A stretch of 64,000 nucleotides of DNA from Gammaproteobacteria bacterium (GTDB lineage Bacteria; Pseudomonadota; Gammaproteobacteria; JACKNK01): the NCBI GenBank assembly GCA_024234955.1, contig JACKNK010000001.1:372001-436000 (forward strand), given 5' to 3'. The position numbers and the translations under genes were made by a program. Below are positions 57,035 to 64,000 of the stretch, in pieces (within the stretch, counting starts at the first letter, position 1; each line of letters begins with the position of its first letter). The notes below the pieces were generated by a model. The model worked only from the letters and a program-made list of their open reading frames with translations, did not search any database and was not told the DNA's origin.

Positions 57035-58336
57035 TCAGGTACCGCTGAACATGTCACTCATGATGTTCGCGTACCAGCTCTGCGCGTAGATGGCTTCCAT
57101 CTGATTATTGCCATCGGCCGGAGTCAGACCGCCAGAGCCCTTCACCTTGCCGATCTTTCCGTCGGCGGTGTAGTCATAAACCATCGCCACAGAAATGCCG
57201 TGGTTCGGGGTGACCAGGGAATAACAGGTGTTGACCCAAGCCGGGGTCCCGACATCACGACCATTCATCAGGTCAACGACGGCGGCGGCACAGACCTTGG
57301 CTTCCGAGTTCGCGGCATATCCGGACTTCGGCAGCGGAGAGGCGATGGAGGCGTCACCGATGACATGAATGTTCGGATGAATCGTGGACTCGAAAGTCTT
57401 GTGATCCACCGGACACCAACCGGAGTCGTCAACCAGACCGGCAACATGCGCAATGTGACCCGCCTTCTGCGCCGGGATGACGTTCAACACGTCCGCCTGA
57501 TGTTCGCTGAATTCGGTGATGGCAACGCGCTTGTCAGCATCTACCGCCTTCACAGTGCCGTCGTTCGCCTTGGATACCCAGGTGATCATGCTGTCGTCAG
57601 TGCCGTAGCCGTAATGCTTGGTCCAACCAGCCGTGAACAGGCCCTGCTTCGAGAACTTGTCCTTGGAATCCAGGACCACGATCTTGGAATTCGGCTTGTG
57701 GTTCTTGAAGTAATTGGCGACCAGAGAGATACGTTCGTACGGCCCAGGGGGGCAGCGGAACGGGTTCGGCGGCGTCGCAATCACGAAGGTGCCGCCGTTG
57801 GGCATGGCTTCCAACTGAGCGCGCAGCAGCGAAGTCTGCGGGCCGGCCTTCCACGCATGCGGGACCTGCCAGGAAGCCTTCTCGTCGTAACCTTCAATGG
57901 TGTCGTAACGGAAGTCGATACCCGGCGACACGACCAGACGGTCATAGCTCATGGTGCTGCCGCTGACCGTGGTCACGGTGCGCTTGGCCGCATCGATACC
58001 GGTGACGGTGTCATGAACGATATTTACGCCATGCTTGGAAGCGAGGCCGTCATAGGTGTGTTCGATGAAACCGATGTCGTTCAAGCCACCGATGACGGTG
58101 TTGGAGAACGGACAGCTGTGGTAGGTACGGTTCTGCTCAATCAAGGTGACCTTGATCCCGGCATCTGCCATCCGGATGTACTTGGCCGCGATGGTGCCAC
58201 CGTAGCCGCCACCGATCACGATGACGTGGCCGCCGCCGGCCGCCGCCTTCATCGGCATACCCATCAGACCCAAACCGGTCGCCGCGCCCGCAGCGCCGGC
58301 AACCTTGATAAATTCACGACGTTTCATGTTGGACAT
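57035..58336 (-). CDS. fccB: Sulfide dehydrogenase flavoprotein subunit FccB
   Basis: A 433-aa flavoprotein exported by Tat: KRREFIKVAGAAGAATGLGLMG carries the twin-arginine motif. FAD is bound by VIVIGGGYGGTIAAKYIR. The first redox cysteine is in TYHSCPFSNTVIGG and the second in DSGWCPVDHKTFES, as in flavocytochrome c sulfide dehydrogenases. The enzyme oxidises sulfide to sulfur in the periplasm and passes electrons to FccA. It is 15 bp downstream of fccA. Confidence 0.96.
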   Translation of the reverse strand: MSNMKRREFIKVAGAAGAATGLGLMGMPMKAAAGGGHVIVIGGGYGGTIAAKYIRMADAGIKVTLIEQNRTYHSCPFSNTVIGGLNDIGFIEHTYDGLASKHGVNIVHDTVTGIDAAKRTVTTVSGSTMSYDRLVVSPGIDFRYDTIEGYDEKASWQVPHAWKAGPQTSLLRAQLEAMPNGGTFVIATPPNPFRCPPGPYERISLVANYFKNHKPNSKIVVLDSKDKFSKQGLFTAGWTKHYGYGTDDSMITWVSKANDGTVKAVDADKRVAITEFSEHQADVLNVIPAQKAGHIAHVAGLVDDSGWCPVDHKTFESTIHPNIHVIGDASIASPLPKSGYAANSEAKVCAAAVVDLMNGRDVGTPAWVNTCYSLVTPNHGISVAMVYDYTADGKIGKVKGSGGLTPADGNNQMEAIYAQSWYANIMSDMFSGT

Positions 58337-58351
58337 TGTTATTGCTCCCTC

Positions 58352-58663
58352 TTATTTCATGCCGCCGAAATAGGCTGCCATCGCGTCGATGTCGGCGTCG
58401 CTGTAGCCCTTGGCAATGCGGTTCATGATGGTGGCGGGGCGTTTGTCCGACTTGAAGTCATGCATCGCCTGCTTCAGATAATCGACCGGAAGTCCTTTCA
58501 AGGACGGTGCAGCACCGGCGCTGACACCATGAGTGCCGTGGCAACCCGCGCAGGTGTTGCCGAGCATGGCGCCTGAGGCACCCGCATTTACGGTACCGGA
58601 CAGGCCAAGGCACAACAGGCTGGCCGCCGTCACCGCGCTCGCTTTGAACAATTTATGAGTCAT
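58352..58663 (-). CDS. fccA: Sulfide dehydrogenase monoheme cytochrome subunit FccA
   Basis: A 103-aa periplasmic cytochrome with a signal peptide and one heme motif CAGCH (GNTCAGCHGTHGVS). The distal Met ligand is likely in PATIMNRIAKGYSDADIDAMAAYFGGMK. A GGGAGGAG ribosome-binding site precedes the ATG. It is the monoheme form, in contrast to the diheme FccA of some phototrophs. It is the electron acceptor of FccB. Confidence 0.92.
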   Translation of the reverse strand: MTHKLFKASAVTAASLLCLGLSGTVNAGASGAMLGNTCAGCHGTHGVSAGAAPSLKGLPVDYLKQAMHDFKSDKRPATIMNRIAKGYSDADIDAMAAYFGGMK

Positions 58664-58929
58664 GACTCCTCCCAGAGCATTCCCGTTTGGTGGTTTTTTC
58701 TAGCCCGATCTGGTCGGGTGCGGCCATCCTAGAGGAATTTATTGATACAGGTAAAGTTTTGGTTAATGCTTATCTAAATATAAGTAATTGCAGATATTTT
58801 TTATATACAACATCCCAACGCCGGATCGATGGCGCGGCTTTCAACATAAACATCACGGCAGATTCGGCCATTTCGCATATATTGCGTCGGGAAGGTGCGC
58901 CAAGCATCGTTGTCCGGCAACCGATCGCC

Positions 58930-59430
58930 ATGAAACAACGCCTCCAATTCCTCGTTCCGTCTCTTGAGTCCTGCCATGCCATCTGCGCGGAACTTGAAGG
59001 GGCAAAAATTTCCGAAGCACACATTCATGTTGTGGCGGGACATCGGTACGACCTGAGCGCATTCCGGCAAGCAACCTTATTGCAACGCAGCGATCTTGTT
59101 TACGGCATTGAATGGGGTCTGATCACAGGCGGCGGTGCGGGTCTGATCGGCAGCCTGCTGGCGCATTTCTTTCCTCCGGCTGATCTTCAGATCGGCTGGA
59201 TCGCAATGGTGGCCAGCACCTGTATCGGCGCCGGGTTCGGTGCCGTGGTGGCTGGTCTGGTTGCCAAAGATGTTCCGAATCATGAGCTGGAGCCTTTCCA
59301 GGAGCGGATCGATCAGGGTGACCTTCTGATGCTTGTCGATGTGCCGGTACGTCGTGTTCGCGATGTCGTGGCGATGATCCTGAACCACCACCCGGAAGCT
59401 GAGATTGTCCAAAAGCGTTCGCCGGACTGA
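58930..59430 (+). CDS. Small membrane protein with glycine-rich central helices (DUF1269-like)
   Basis: A 166-aa protein. The N-terminal part (MKQRLQFLVPSLESCHAICAELEGAKISEAHIHVVAG) is a ferredoxin-like domain; the middle has two membrane segments with GGGAGLIGSLLAHFF and ASTCIGAGFGAVVAGLVA; the C-terminus is another soluble segment (LLMLVDVPVRRVRDVVAMILNHHPEAEI). It resembles DUF1269-type stress-associated proteins. The open frame extends to 58687 but reads AT-rich, promoter-like sequence, so the ATG at 58930 is used. The 266-bp gap upstream should hold the fccA promoter; no clear boxes are identified. Confidence 0.72.
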   Translation: MKQRLQFLVPSLESCHAICAELEGAKISEAHIHVVAGHRYDLSAFRQATLLQRSDLVYGIEWGLITGGGAGLIGSLLAHFFPPADLQIGWIAMVASTCIGAGFGAVVAGLVAKDVPNHELEPFQERIDQGDLLMLVDVPVRRVRDVVAMILNHHPEAEIVQKRSPD

Positions 59431-59527
59431 CGCTGGGAAACGGGTTTATCTCCCTCTGCAATCGTTGCACCTCTACCGCGCCGGCATTCGGTAAAATGCA
59501 CGTTCCGCCCAAAGATCGCCTGATTCG

Positions 59528-60604
59528 ATGACCAACACTGCCGACCTCATTCCGGCGCGTCTGTCCGCCGAGATTGCAGCGCAAGCCCTGCGTGCGCCGC
59601 AAATCCCGCCGCTTCGCCCAGCCGATCGAAGCGCCCTGCTCGATCGTTGTCGTCGTCTGCTTCGCGAGCGCAATGCGGTGTTGGTCGCCCATTACTACAC
59701 CGATGACGATCTGCAGTACCTTGCCGAGGAATCCGGGGGCTGCGTTTCGGATTCACTGGAAATGGCGCGTTTCGGGCGGGACCACCCTGCCACCACGCTG
59801 GTCGTGGCGGGCGTCCGTTTCATGGGCGAAACCGCAAAAATCCTGAGTCCGGAAAAGCGCGTACTGATGCCGACGCTGGATGCGCAATGCTCGCTGGACC
59901 TCGGCTGCCCGGCACCGGAGTTCAGCGCCTTTTGCGACGCGCATCCGGATCGCACCGTCGTCGTCTATGCGAACACCAGCGCCGAAGTCAAGGCGCGTGC
60001 GGACTGGATGGTCACCTCCGGCATTGCCCTGAAAATCGTCGAACATCTGCACGCCCAAGGCAAAAAGATCCTCTGGGCTCCGGACAAACATCTCGGAAAC
60101 TATGTGCAACGCATGACCGGCGCCGACATGCTCATGTGGGGCGGATCCTGCGTGGTGCATGAGGCTTTTCGCGCCAACGCACTGGAGGACCTGATGAAGC
60201 AGCATCCGGACGCCAAGATACTGGTGCATCCGGAATCGCCGGAACCGGTCTGGCGGCTCGCCGACGTGGTCGGCTCCACCACGGCGCTGATCAATGCCGT
60301 TCGGGACATCGATGCCGACAAATTTATCGTCGCTACCGACCGGGGCATCTTCTACAAAATGCGCCAACTGGCCCCGCACAAGACGCTCATCGAAGCCCCC
60401 ACAGTCGGAGAGGGGGCAACCTGTGTCAGCTGTGCGCATTGTCCGTGGATGGGAATGAACGGTCTGGCCAATCTTGCCGATACGCTTGAAACCGGTCGCA
60501 ACGAGATTCACGTAGACCCGGGCGTTGGCGCACGCGCCGTCCATTCAATCCAGCGCATGCTCGATTTCGCCCACGAACACGGCATTGGCACTGCGCGAAA
60601 GTAG
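59528..60604 (+). CDS. nadA: Quinolinate synthase NadA
   Basis: A 358-aa [4Fe-4S] enzyme that makes quinolinate from iminoaspartate and dihydroxyacetone phosphate for NAD synthesis. Cluster ligands are in DAQCSLDLGCPAP (or a nearby Cys), MWGGSCVVHEAF and CVSCAHCPWMGMN. NAVLVAHYYTDDDLQYLAEESGG is the substrate-binding start. Length and motif order are standard for the family. nadB and nadC are not adjacent. Confidence 0.97.
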   Translation: MTNTADLIPARLSAEIAAQALRAPQIPPLRPADRSALLDRCRRLLRERNAVLVAHYYTDDDLQYLAEESGGCVSDSLEMARFGRDHPATTLVVAGVRFMGETAKILSPEKRVLMPTLDAQCSLDLGCPAPEFSAFCDAHPDRTVVVYANTSAEVKARADWMVTSGIALKIVEHLHAQGKKILWAPDKHLGNYVQRMTGADMLMWGGSCVVHEAFRANALEDLMKQHPDAKILVHPESPEPVWRLADVVGSTTALINAVRDIDADKFIVATDRGIFYKMRQLAPHKTLIEAPTVGEGATCVSCAHCPWMGMNGLANLADTLETGRNEIHVDPGVGARAVHSIQRMLDFAHEHGIGTARK

Positions 60605-60639
60605 ACCCCAGGGCCGGATACCCGTTCCGGCGCATCCCG

Positions 60640-61806
60640 CTATTTCAGGAATGCAGCAAGCCGGGCCACCCCCTCCTCCAGTTTCGGCATGGTCGTCGTG
60701 TAAGCGAAACGCAGGTATTCATGGGCTCGATGCGTGCCGAAATCGATCCCTGGGGTAACGGCAACGCCCACCTCGTCGAGCAAACGATTTGCCAAGGTAA
60801 AACTGTCATCCGTGAAGCGCGATGCCTTGGCGTAGAGATAGAACGCCCCCGCCGGTTCGGCGTCGATAGCGAAGCCGATCTTCCGCAATGCCGGCAATAG
60901 GTAATCGCGCCGCTGCTGAAATTCCGCCCGCCGCGCCTCCATGATCGCCATCGTCTCGTTACCGAAGGCGGAAAGGGCCGCATATTGGGCCGGCGTGGGC
61001 GCCGCCAGAAACAGGTTCTGCGCCAGCCGATCGAGTGCCGGGATGTAGGCCTGAGGGGCAATCAGCCAGCCCAGACGCCAGCCGGTCATACCGAAATACT
61101 TGGAAAAACTGTTGATGACGAAGATGTCATCCGACACCGACAAAGCGGTGGGCGGATGCGGGCCGTAAACCAGACCGTGATAAATCTCATCGACGATCAG
61201 ATGCCCATCCCGCGCAAACACCGCCTTCGCTAGATCGCTCAGCTCGGCCTGCCCCAATATTGTGCCGGTGGGGTTCGACGGAGAGGCAACCATTGCCGCG
61301 ACGGTTTGCGCATCCCAATACGCGGCGATGTGCGCCGGGCCAAGTTGATAACCGCCCTCCGCTTCGACGGGTATGGACACCGGTACGCCATCCACCAGAC
61401 GGACCAGATGACGATTACAGGGATACCCCGGATCGCTAAGCAGGACCTTGCGACCCGGATCGACCAGCACCGCCAGCAACAGGTGCAACGCACCGGATGC
61501 GCCGGGCGTCACCACCACGCGGTCCGGGTCGATTTCCACGCCGTACCGGGTTGCGTAGTAGCTGGCGATCGCCTCGCGTAACGCGGGCAAGCCCAAGGCC
61601 GGGGTGTAATGCGTGCGACCTTCCGCAAGCGCTTGACGCCCCGCAGCGATGATCGGCCCGGGCGTTGGGAAGTCCGGTTCGCCAATCTCCATATGGACGA
61701 TCGAGCGTCCGTCCCGCTCCATGCGCCTCGCCCGCGCCAGCAAATCCATGACGTGGAATGGCGCAATGGCATCCATGCGTTCTGCGATACGGCTGGGTTG
61801 GCTCAT
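60640..61806 (-). CDS. Class I pyridoxal phosphate aminotransferase
   Basis: A 388-aa aminotransferase. The PLP lysine is in INSFSKYFGMTGWRLGWL (~residue 235); VHMEIGEPDFPTPGPI, ASPSNPTG and FRFAYTT-type C-terminal arginine (EYLRFAYTTTMP) complete the fold. It belongs to the fold type I family that includes aspartate/tyrosine and alanine aminotransferases; the amino donor cannot be read. It is distinct from the aminotransferase at 35051. Confidence 0.9.
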   Translation of the reverse strand: MSQPSRIAERMDAIAPFHVMDLLARARRMERDGRSIVHMEIGEPDFPTPGPIIAAGRQALAEGRTHYTPALGLPALREAIASYYATRYGVEIDPDRVVVTPGASGALHLLLAVLVDPGRKVLLSDPGYPCNRHLVRLVDGVPVSIPVEAEGGYQLGPAHIAAYWDAQTVAAMVASPSNPTGTILGQAELSDLAKAVFARDGHLIVDEIYHGLVYGPHPPTALSVSDDIFVINSFSKYFGMTGWRLGWLIAPQAYIPALDRLAQNLFLAAPTPAQYAALSAFGNETMAIMEARRAEFQQRRDYLLPALRKIGFAIDAEPAGAFYLYAKASRFTDDSFTLANRLLDEVGVAVTPGIDFGTHRAHEYLRFAYTTTMPKLEEGVARLAAFLK

Positions 61807-61887
61807 AAACCGGAAATCGAGGACGTGCGAGACAGAAGAGGATATTGGATCAAGGGGCCAATCATGCGCTGAAAACCCCGGGGGGTA

Positions 61888-62658
61888 TCAACCGTGGCTC
61901 GCCGCATGGAGCTGCCGCAGGAAATCCAGGGTCACATGATCGGCACCCAATACATCGCCGGCCAGCACTTTGAATGGTGTCCCCGGCTCCCCGAGTTGAT
62001 CCAGAATGACAGCGGCGCCACTCAAATCCTCGTTCTCGGTGTATCCGTTGACGGTAACCAGCGTGGTCAGTCCGGCACCGGTAGAAGAACGGACCCCGTT
62101 CTTCGAATCCTCGAAAGCCAGACACTCGTCCGGCTTGAGGCCCATCGTCGCCATCGCCCAGAGATAGATATCCGGGGCCGGTTTCTTTGCCGGGACAATA
62201 TCGCCTGCCGCAATCACCTCGAACCAATCCAATCCGTCTTCGGCCAGACTATGCGTCAACAGGGCGGAAACATTCTCCGGGGTGGTCGTGGTCGCCACGG
62301 CAAGCCGCAAACCCGCCGCGCGCGCCTCCTCAAGCAGACGACGGACTCCTGGTCGCAACTGCACCGCGCCGTCGGCAAGCATGGCGGTGTAATGCGCGGT
62401 CTTGGCCTTGTGCAGACCCGCAACGAAGCTGTCGAGATCCCCTTGCGCCTGGAAATCCGGTCGATGACCGGCCAGGAAATGCTTGATGCGTTCCTTGCCA
62501 CCGGTCACGGCCAGCAACTGTCCGTACAGCTCCACCGACCAATACCAGTCCAGACCGGCATCGGCAAAGGCGCGATTGAAGGCGACGCGATGACCATCGC
62601 GTTCGGTATCGGCAAGCGTGCCGTCCACATCAAACAACAGGGCTTTGAGCTCGGACAT
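61888..62658 (-). CDS. cbbY: CbbY-type HAD sugar phosphatase
   Basis: A 256-aa haloacid dehalogenase-like phosphatase. The nucleophile motif LLFDVDGTLADTERDGHRVAFN is exactly CbbY-like; motif II is LAVATTTTPENV; motif III/IV is PAPDIYLWAMATMGLKPDECLAFEDSKNGV. CbbY dephosphorylates xylulose-1,5-bisphosphate, an inhibitor of RuBisCO. This implies CO2 fixation elsewhere in the genome. The ATG at 62658 has the good ribosome-binding site (AGAGGTGGAA); an upstream GTG is possible. Confidence 0.88.
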   Translation of the reverse strand: MSELKALLFDVDGTLADTERDGHRVAFNRAFADAGLDWYWSVELYGQLLAVTGGKERIKHFLAGHRPDFQAQGDLDSFVAGLHKAKTAHYTAMLADGAVQLRPGVRRLLEEARAAGLRLAVATTTTPENVSALLTHSLAEDGLDWFEVIAAGDIVPAKKPAPDIYLWAMATMGLKPDECLAFEDSKNGVRSSTGAGLTTLVTVNGYTENEDLSGAAVILDQLGEPGTPFKVLAGDVLGADHVTLDFLRQLHAASHG

Positions 62659-62884
62659 TTCCACCTCTGGGCGACATAACAGGAACGCTGAAAAGCGCGG
62701 CGAGGATAGCCTGAGGGCACTGCGAAAAACCCATCATGATTTGCCTGCAATCGCAGCGGATCGCGGTTTTTTTGACCGGAAATCAATGATGGGGCGTATC
62801 TTGCTTGCCCCACCCGCCCGGGTCTGATAGAAAAGCGCGCTGCCTCGAATCCGCATATTTGCTAGCCCATTCAGGAGAAGGCGA

Positions 62885-63307
62885 ATGGCCAATGACGTTT
62901 CTTCCGCCAGCTTTACCCCTTACGAGGAGAAGGACGGCGAGGAGTACATGAATCCCGCTCAAGTCGAGCACTTCCGCAACATCCTCATGGGTTGGAAACG
63001 TGAGCTGATGGAAGAAGTCGATCGCACCGTGCATCACATGCAGGACGACGCCGCGAACCATCCGGACCCGGCGGATCGCGCCACTCAGGAAGAAGAATTC
63101 AGCCTCGAACTGCGCACCCGCGACCGTGAGCGCAAGTTGCTGAAAAAGATTGCCGAATCTCTGAAGGATCTGGATACCGGTGAATACGGTTATTGCGAAT
63201 CCTGCGGCGTGGAGATCGGCATTCGCCGCCTCGAAGCCCGCCCGACCGCAACCCTGTGTTTCGATTGCAAGACGCTCGACGAGATTCGCGAAAAGCAGCG
63301 CGCTTGA
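62885..63307 (+). CDS. dksA: RNA polymerase-binding transcription factor DksA
   Basis: A 140-aa DksA. The coiled coil (residues ~25-100) carries the tip DPADRATQEEE with the aspartates that enter the polymerase secondary channel. The zinc finger is CESCGVEIGIRRLEARPTATLCFDCK. It acts with ppGpp to repress stable-RNA and activate amino-acid promoters. A GGAGAAGG ribosome-binding site precedes the ATG. Confidence 0.97.
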   Translation: MANDVSSASFTPYEEKDGEEYMNPAQVEHFRNILMGWKRELMEEVDRTVHHMQDDAANHPDPADRATQEEEFSLELRTRDRERKLLKKIAESLKDLDTGEYGYCESCGVEIGIRRLEARPTATLCFDCKTLDEIREKQRA

Positions 63308-63322
63308 GAGGCATCTGAAAAC

Positions 63323-63352
63323 GACGAGGGCCGGCAATCGCCGGCCCTCGTC
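63323..63352. terminator. Terminator between dksA and the Cys-rich small protein gene
   Basis: A perfect 12-bp stem (GACGAGGGCCGG/CCGGCCCTCGTC) with a 6-nt loop, 16 bp after dksA and 23 bp after the convergent small gene. It has no strong T-run but lies where both transcripts should end. Confidence 0.77.
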
Positions 63353-63374
63353 CGTTAATTACGTGCGCTGGGAA

Positions 63375-63689
63375 TCAACCCCACTCACCGCCGTTGGTGA
63401 TCGCGCAGATCACCACACATTCCGCGCCACGTCCCTGCAAGGTACAGCCCTTCACGCAGCGCCCTACCGCGCCTGAATCGTTCCATCCCCGGGATGCAAA
63501 CGAATTGAACAGCATGTCGGAGGCGGTCTCGGCCCGAGTGATATTGACGTCGTCACCCTGTACTTCGATGCGCATGATCTCATCCAGACTGTCCGGGTCG
63601 ACAATGACCACGGTGTTTTCGTCAACGACCCGATATGCGCCCTCTTTACCCGTTGCCTCATCCTTGACCCGTTTCACTTCATTCGACAT
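63375..63689 (-). CDS. Small protein with C-terminal Cx3C-x8-Cx3C tail; unknown function
   Basis: A 104-aa protein. The first ~75 residues are charged, leader-like (MSNEVKRVKDEATGKEGAYRVVDENTVVIVDPDSLDEIMRIEV...), and the last ~25 form a glycine- and cysteine-rich tail with four cysteines in two Cx3C pairs (CVKGC, CVVIC). This could be an alpha-hairpinin-like disulfide pair, a metal site or the core of a modified peptide. No peptide-modifying enzyme is adjacent. The ATG at 63689 has a weak ribosome-binding site; the frame is open to 63824, which would run into the terminator. It is downstream of htpG on the same strand, separated by a strong terminator. Confidence 0.7.
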   Translation of the reverse strand: MSNEVKRVKDEATGKEGAYRVVDENTVVIVDPDSLDEIMRIEVQGDDVNITRAETASDMLFNSFASRGWNDSGAVGRCVKGCTLQGRGAECVVICAITNGGEWG

Positions 63690-63783
63690 GGCTTGGCTCC
63701 TCTGATTTCTTCTGTGGAAACCAAACCCTACTAAGCTGAATTCCGCATTTCCAATGCGGGATCGTTTCAGATCAATCGTTAGA

Positions 63784-63818
63784 AACGACAAGGGCCGACA
63801 TTGTCGGCCCTTGTCGTT
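63784..63818. terminator. Bidirectional terminator downstream of htpG
   Basis: Arms of 17 bp (AACGACAAGGGCCGACA and its exact reverse complement) with almost no spacer, 17 bp after the htpG stop. It isolates htpG from the small gene at 63375. Confidence 0.85.
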
Positions 63819-63835
63819 ACGCACGCGTGCGACGA

Positions 63836-64000
63836 TCAGCCGGCCAGAAGCTTGTTCATACGGCGCACGAAGCCAGCGGGGTCTTCAAGCTGTCCCCCCT
63901 CGCTGAGCATGGCCTGGTCGAACAGCACTTCGGCGATGTCCTTGAAAGCCTCATCGCTGTCGGTGGCCTTGAGACGCTGCACCAAGCCGTGATCCGGATT
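63836..64000 (-). CDS. htpG: Chaperone HtpG, C-terminal fragment (cut by the window edge)
   Basis: The last 54 residues of an Hsp90-family chaperone: HGLVQRLKATDSDEAFKDIAEVLFDQAMLSEGGQLEDP, then AGFVRRMNKLLAG and stop. The pattern LFDQAMLSEGGQLEDPAGFVRRMNKLL is the conserved HtpG C-terminus. The gene continues beyond 64000. Confidence 0.93.
   Translation of the reverse strand, partial: NPDHGLVQRLKATDSDEAFKDIAEVLFDQAMLSEGGQLEDPAGFVRRMNKLLAG

Overview
This window looks like a chromosomal segment of a GC-rich, sulfur-oxidising gammaproteobacterium, probably a chemolithoautotroph. The metabolic evidence is soxXAK (thiosulfate oxidation), a flavocytochrome c sulfide dehydrogenase pair (fccAB) and a CbbY-type sugar phosphatase. 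The gammaproteobacterial evidence is HflD, RoxA, MlaA, DksA, TgpA and an HdfR-like regulator. No genus is claimed. No insertion sequence, CRISPR array or intact prophage was seen.

Layout. 1-1.8 kb: an unidentified fragment, the ribosomal oxygenase RoxA and a GNAT acetyltransferase. 1.8-4.9 kb (minus): a TRAP transporter, dctPQM, with a large stem-loop between dctP and dctQ. 5.1-13.6 kb (plus): a compact Tad/Flp pilus operon of ten genes (flp, prepilin peptidase, rcpC, rcpA, cpaD, tadZ, a 64-aa protein, tadA, tadB, tadC); no tadD/E/F/G is present in the window. 13.8-20.6 kb: housekeeping genes (rhodanese, peroxiredoxin, a triple-domain 6-pyruvoyl-tetrahydropterin synthase-like fusion, a DMT transporter, a TatD nuclease, an aldolase/dehydrogenase fusion, pssA). 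20.7-24.6 kb (minus): a TPP enzyme, a glycosyltransferase-like protein and a sulfotransferase-like protein. 24.8-26.2 kb: an orphan M15 endolysin/holin-like pair without other phage genes.

26.4-32.9 kb is the most unusual block. It holds a DMT transporter, a 796-aa protein of unknown family, a divergent phosphatidylserine decarboxylase homologue and an Lgt-like membrane protein in overlapping order. A permuted NlpC/P60-fold protein converges on them. I read this as a candidate lipid or envelope modification system.

33-38.6 kb: uvrB, an aspartate aminotransferase, tRNA-Asn followed by a duplicated tRNA 3' end plus terminator, an alpha/beta hydrolase and a LysR regulator. 38.8-42.2 kb (plus): an acidic small protein, a GNAT-C39 peptidase fusion, a RimK-like ATP-grasp ligase and an exported DsrE-like protein, in one translationally coupled run that suggests a peptide-ligation system. 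42.2-50.9 kb: mlaA, tgpA, pepN, an S9 peptidase, a DODA-type dioxygenase and a cupin.

51.2-59.4 kb is the sulfur region: soxXAK (minus), hflD, a strikingly GC3-biased acnA, fccAB (minus) and a small membrane protein. 59.5-64 kb: nadA, an aminotransferase, cbbY, dksA, a small protein with a Cx3C-x8-Cx3C tail (a candidate peptide precursor) and the C-terminal end of htpG, cut by the window edge. Electrons from sulfide (FccAB) and thiosulfate (SoxXAK) would enter at periplasmic cytochromes c. The CbbY enzyme implies a Calvin cycle elsewhere in the genome.
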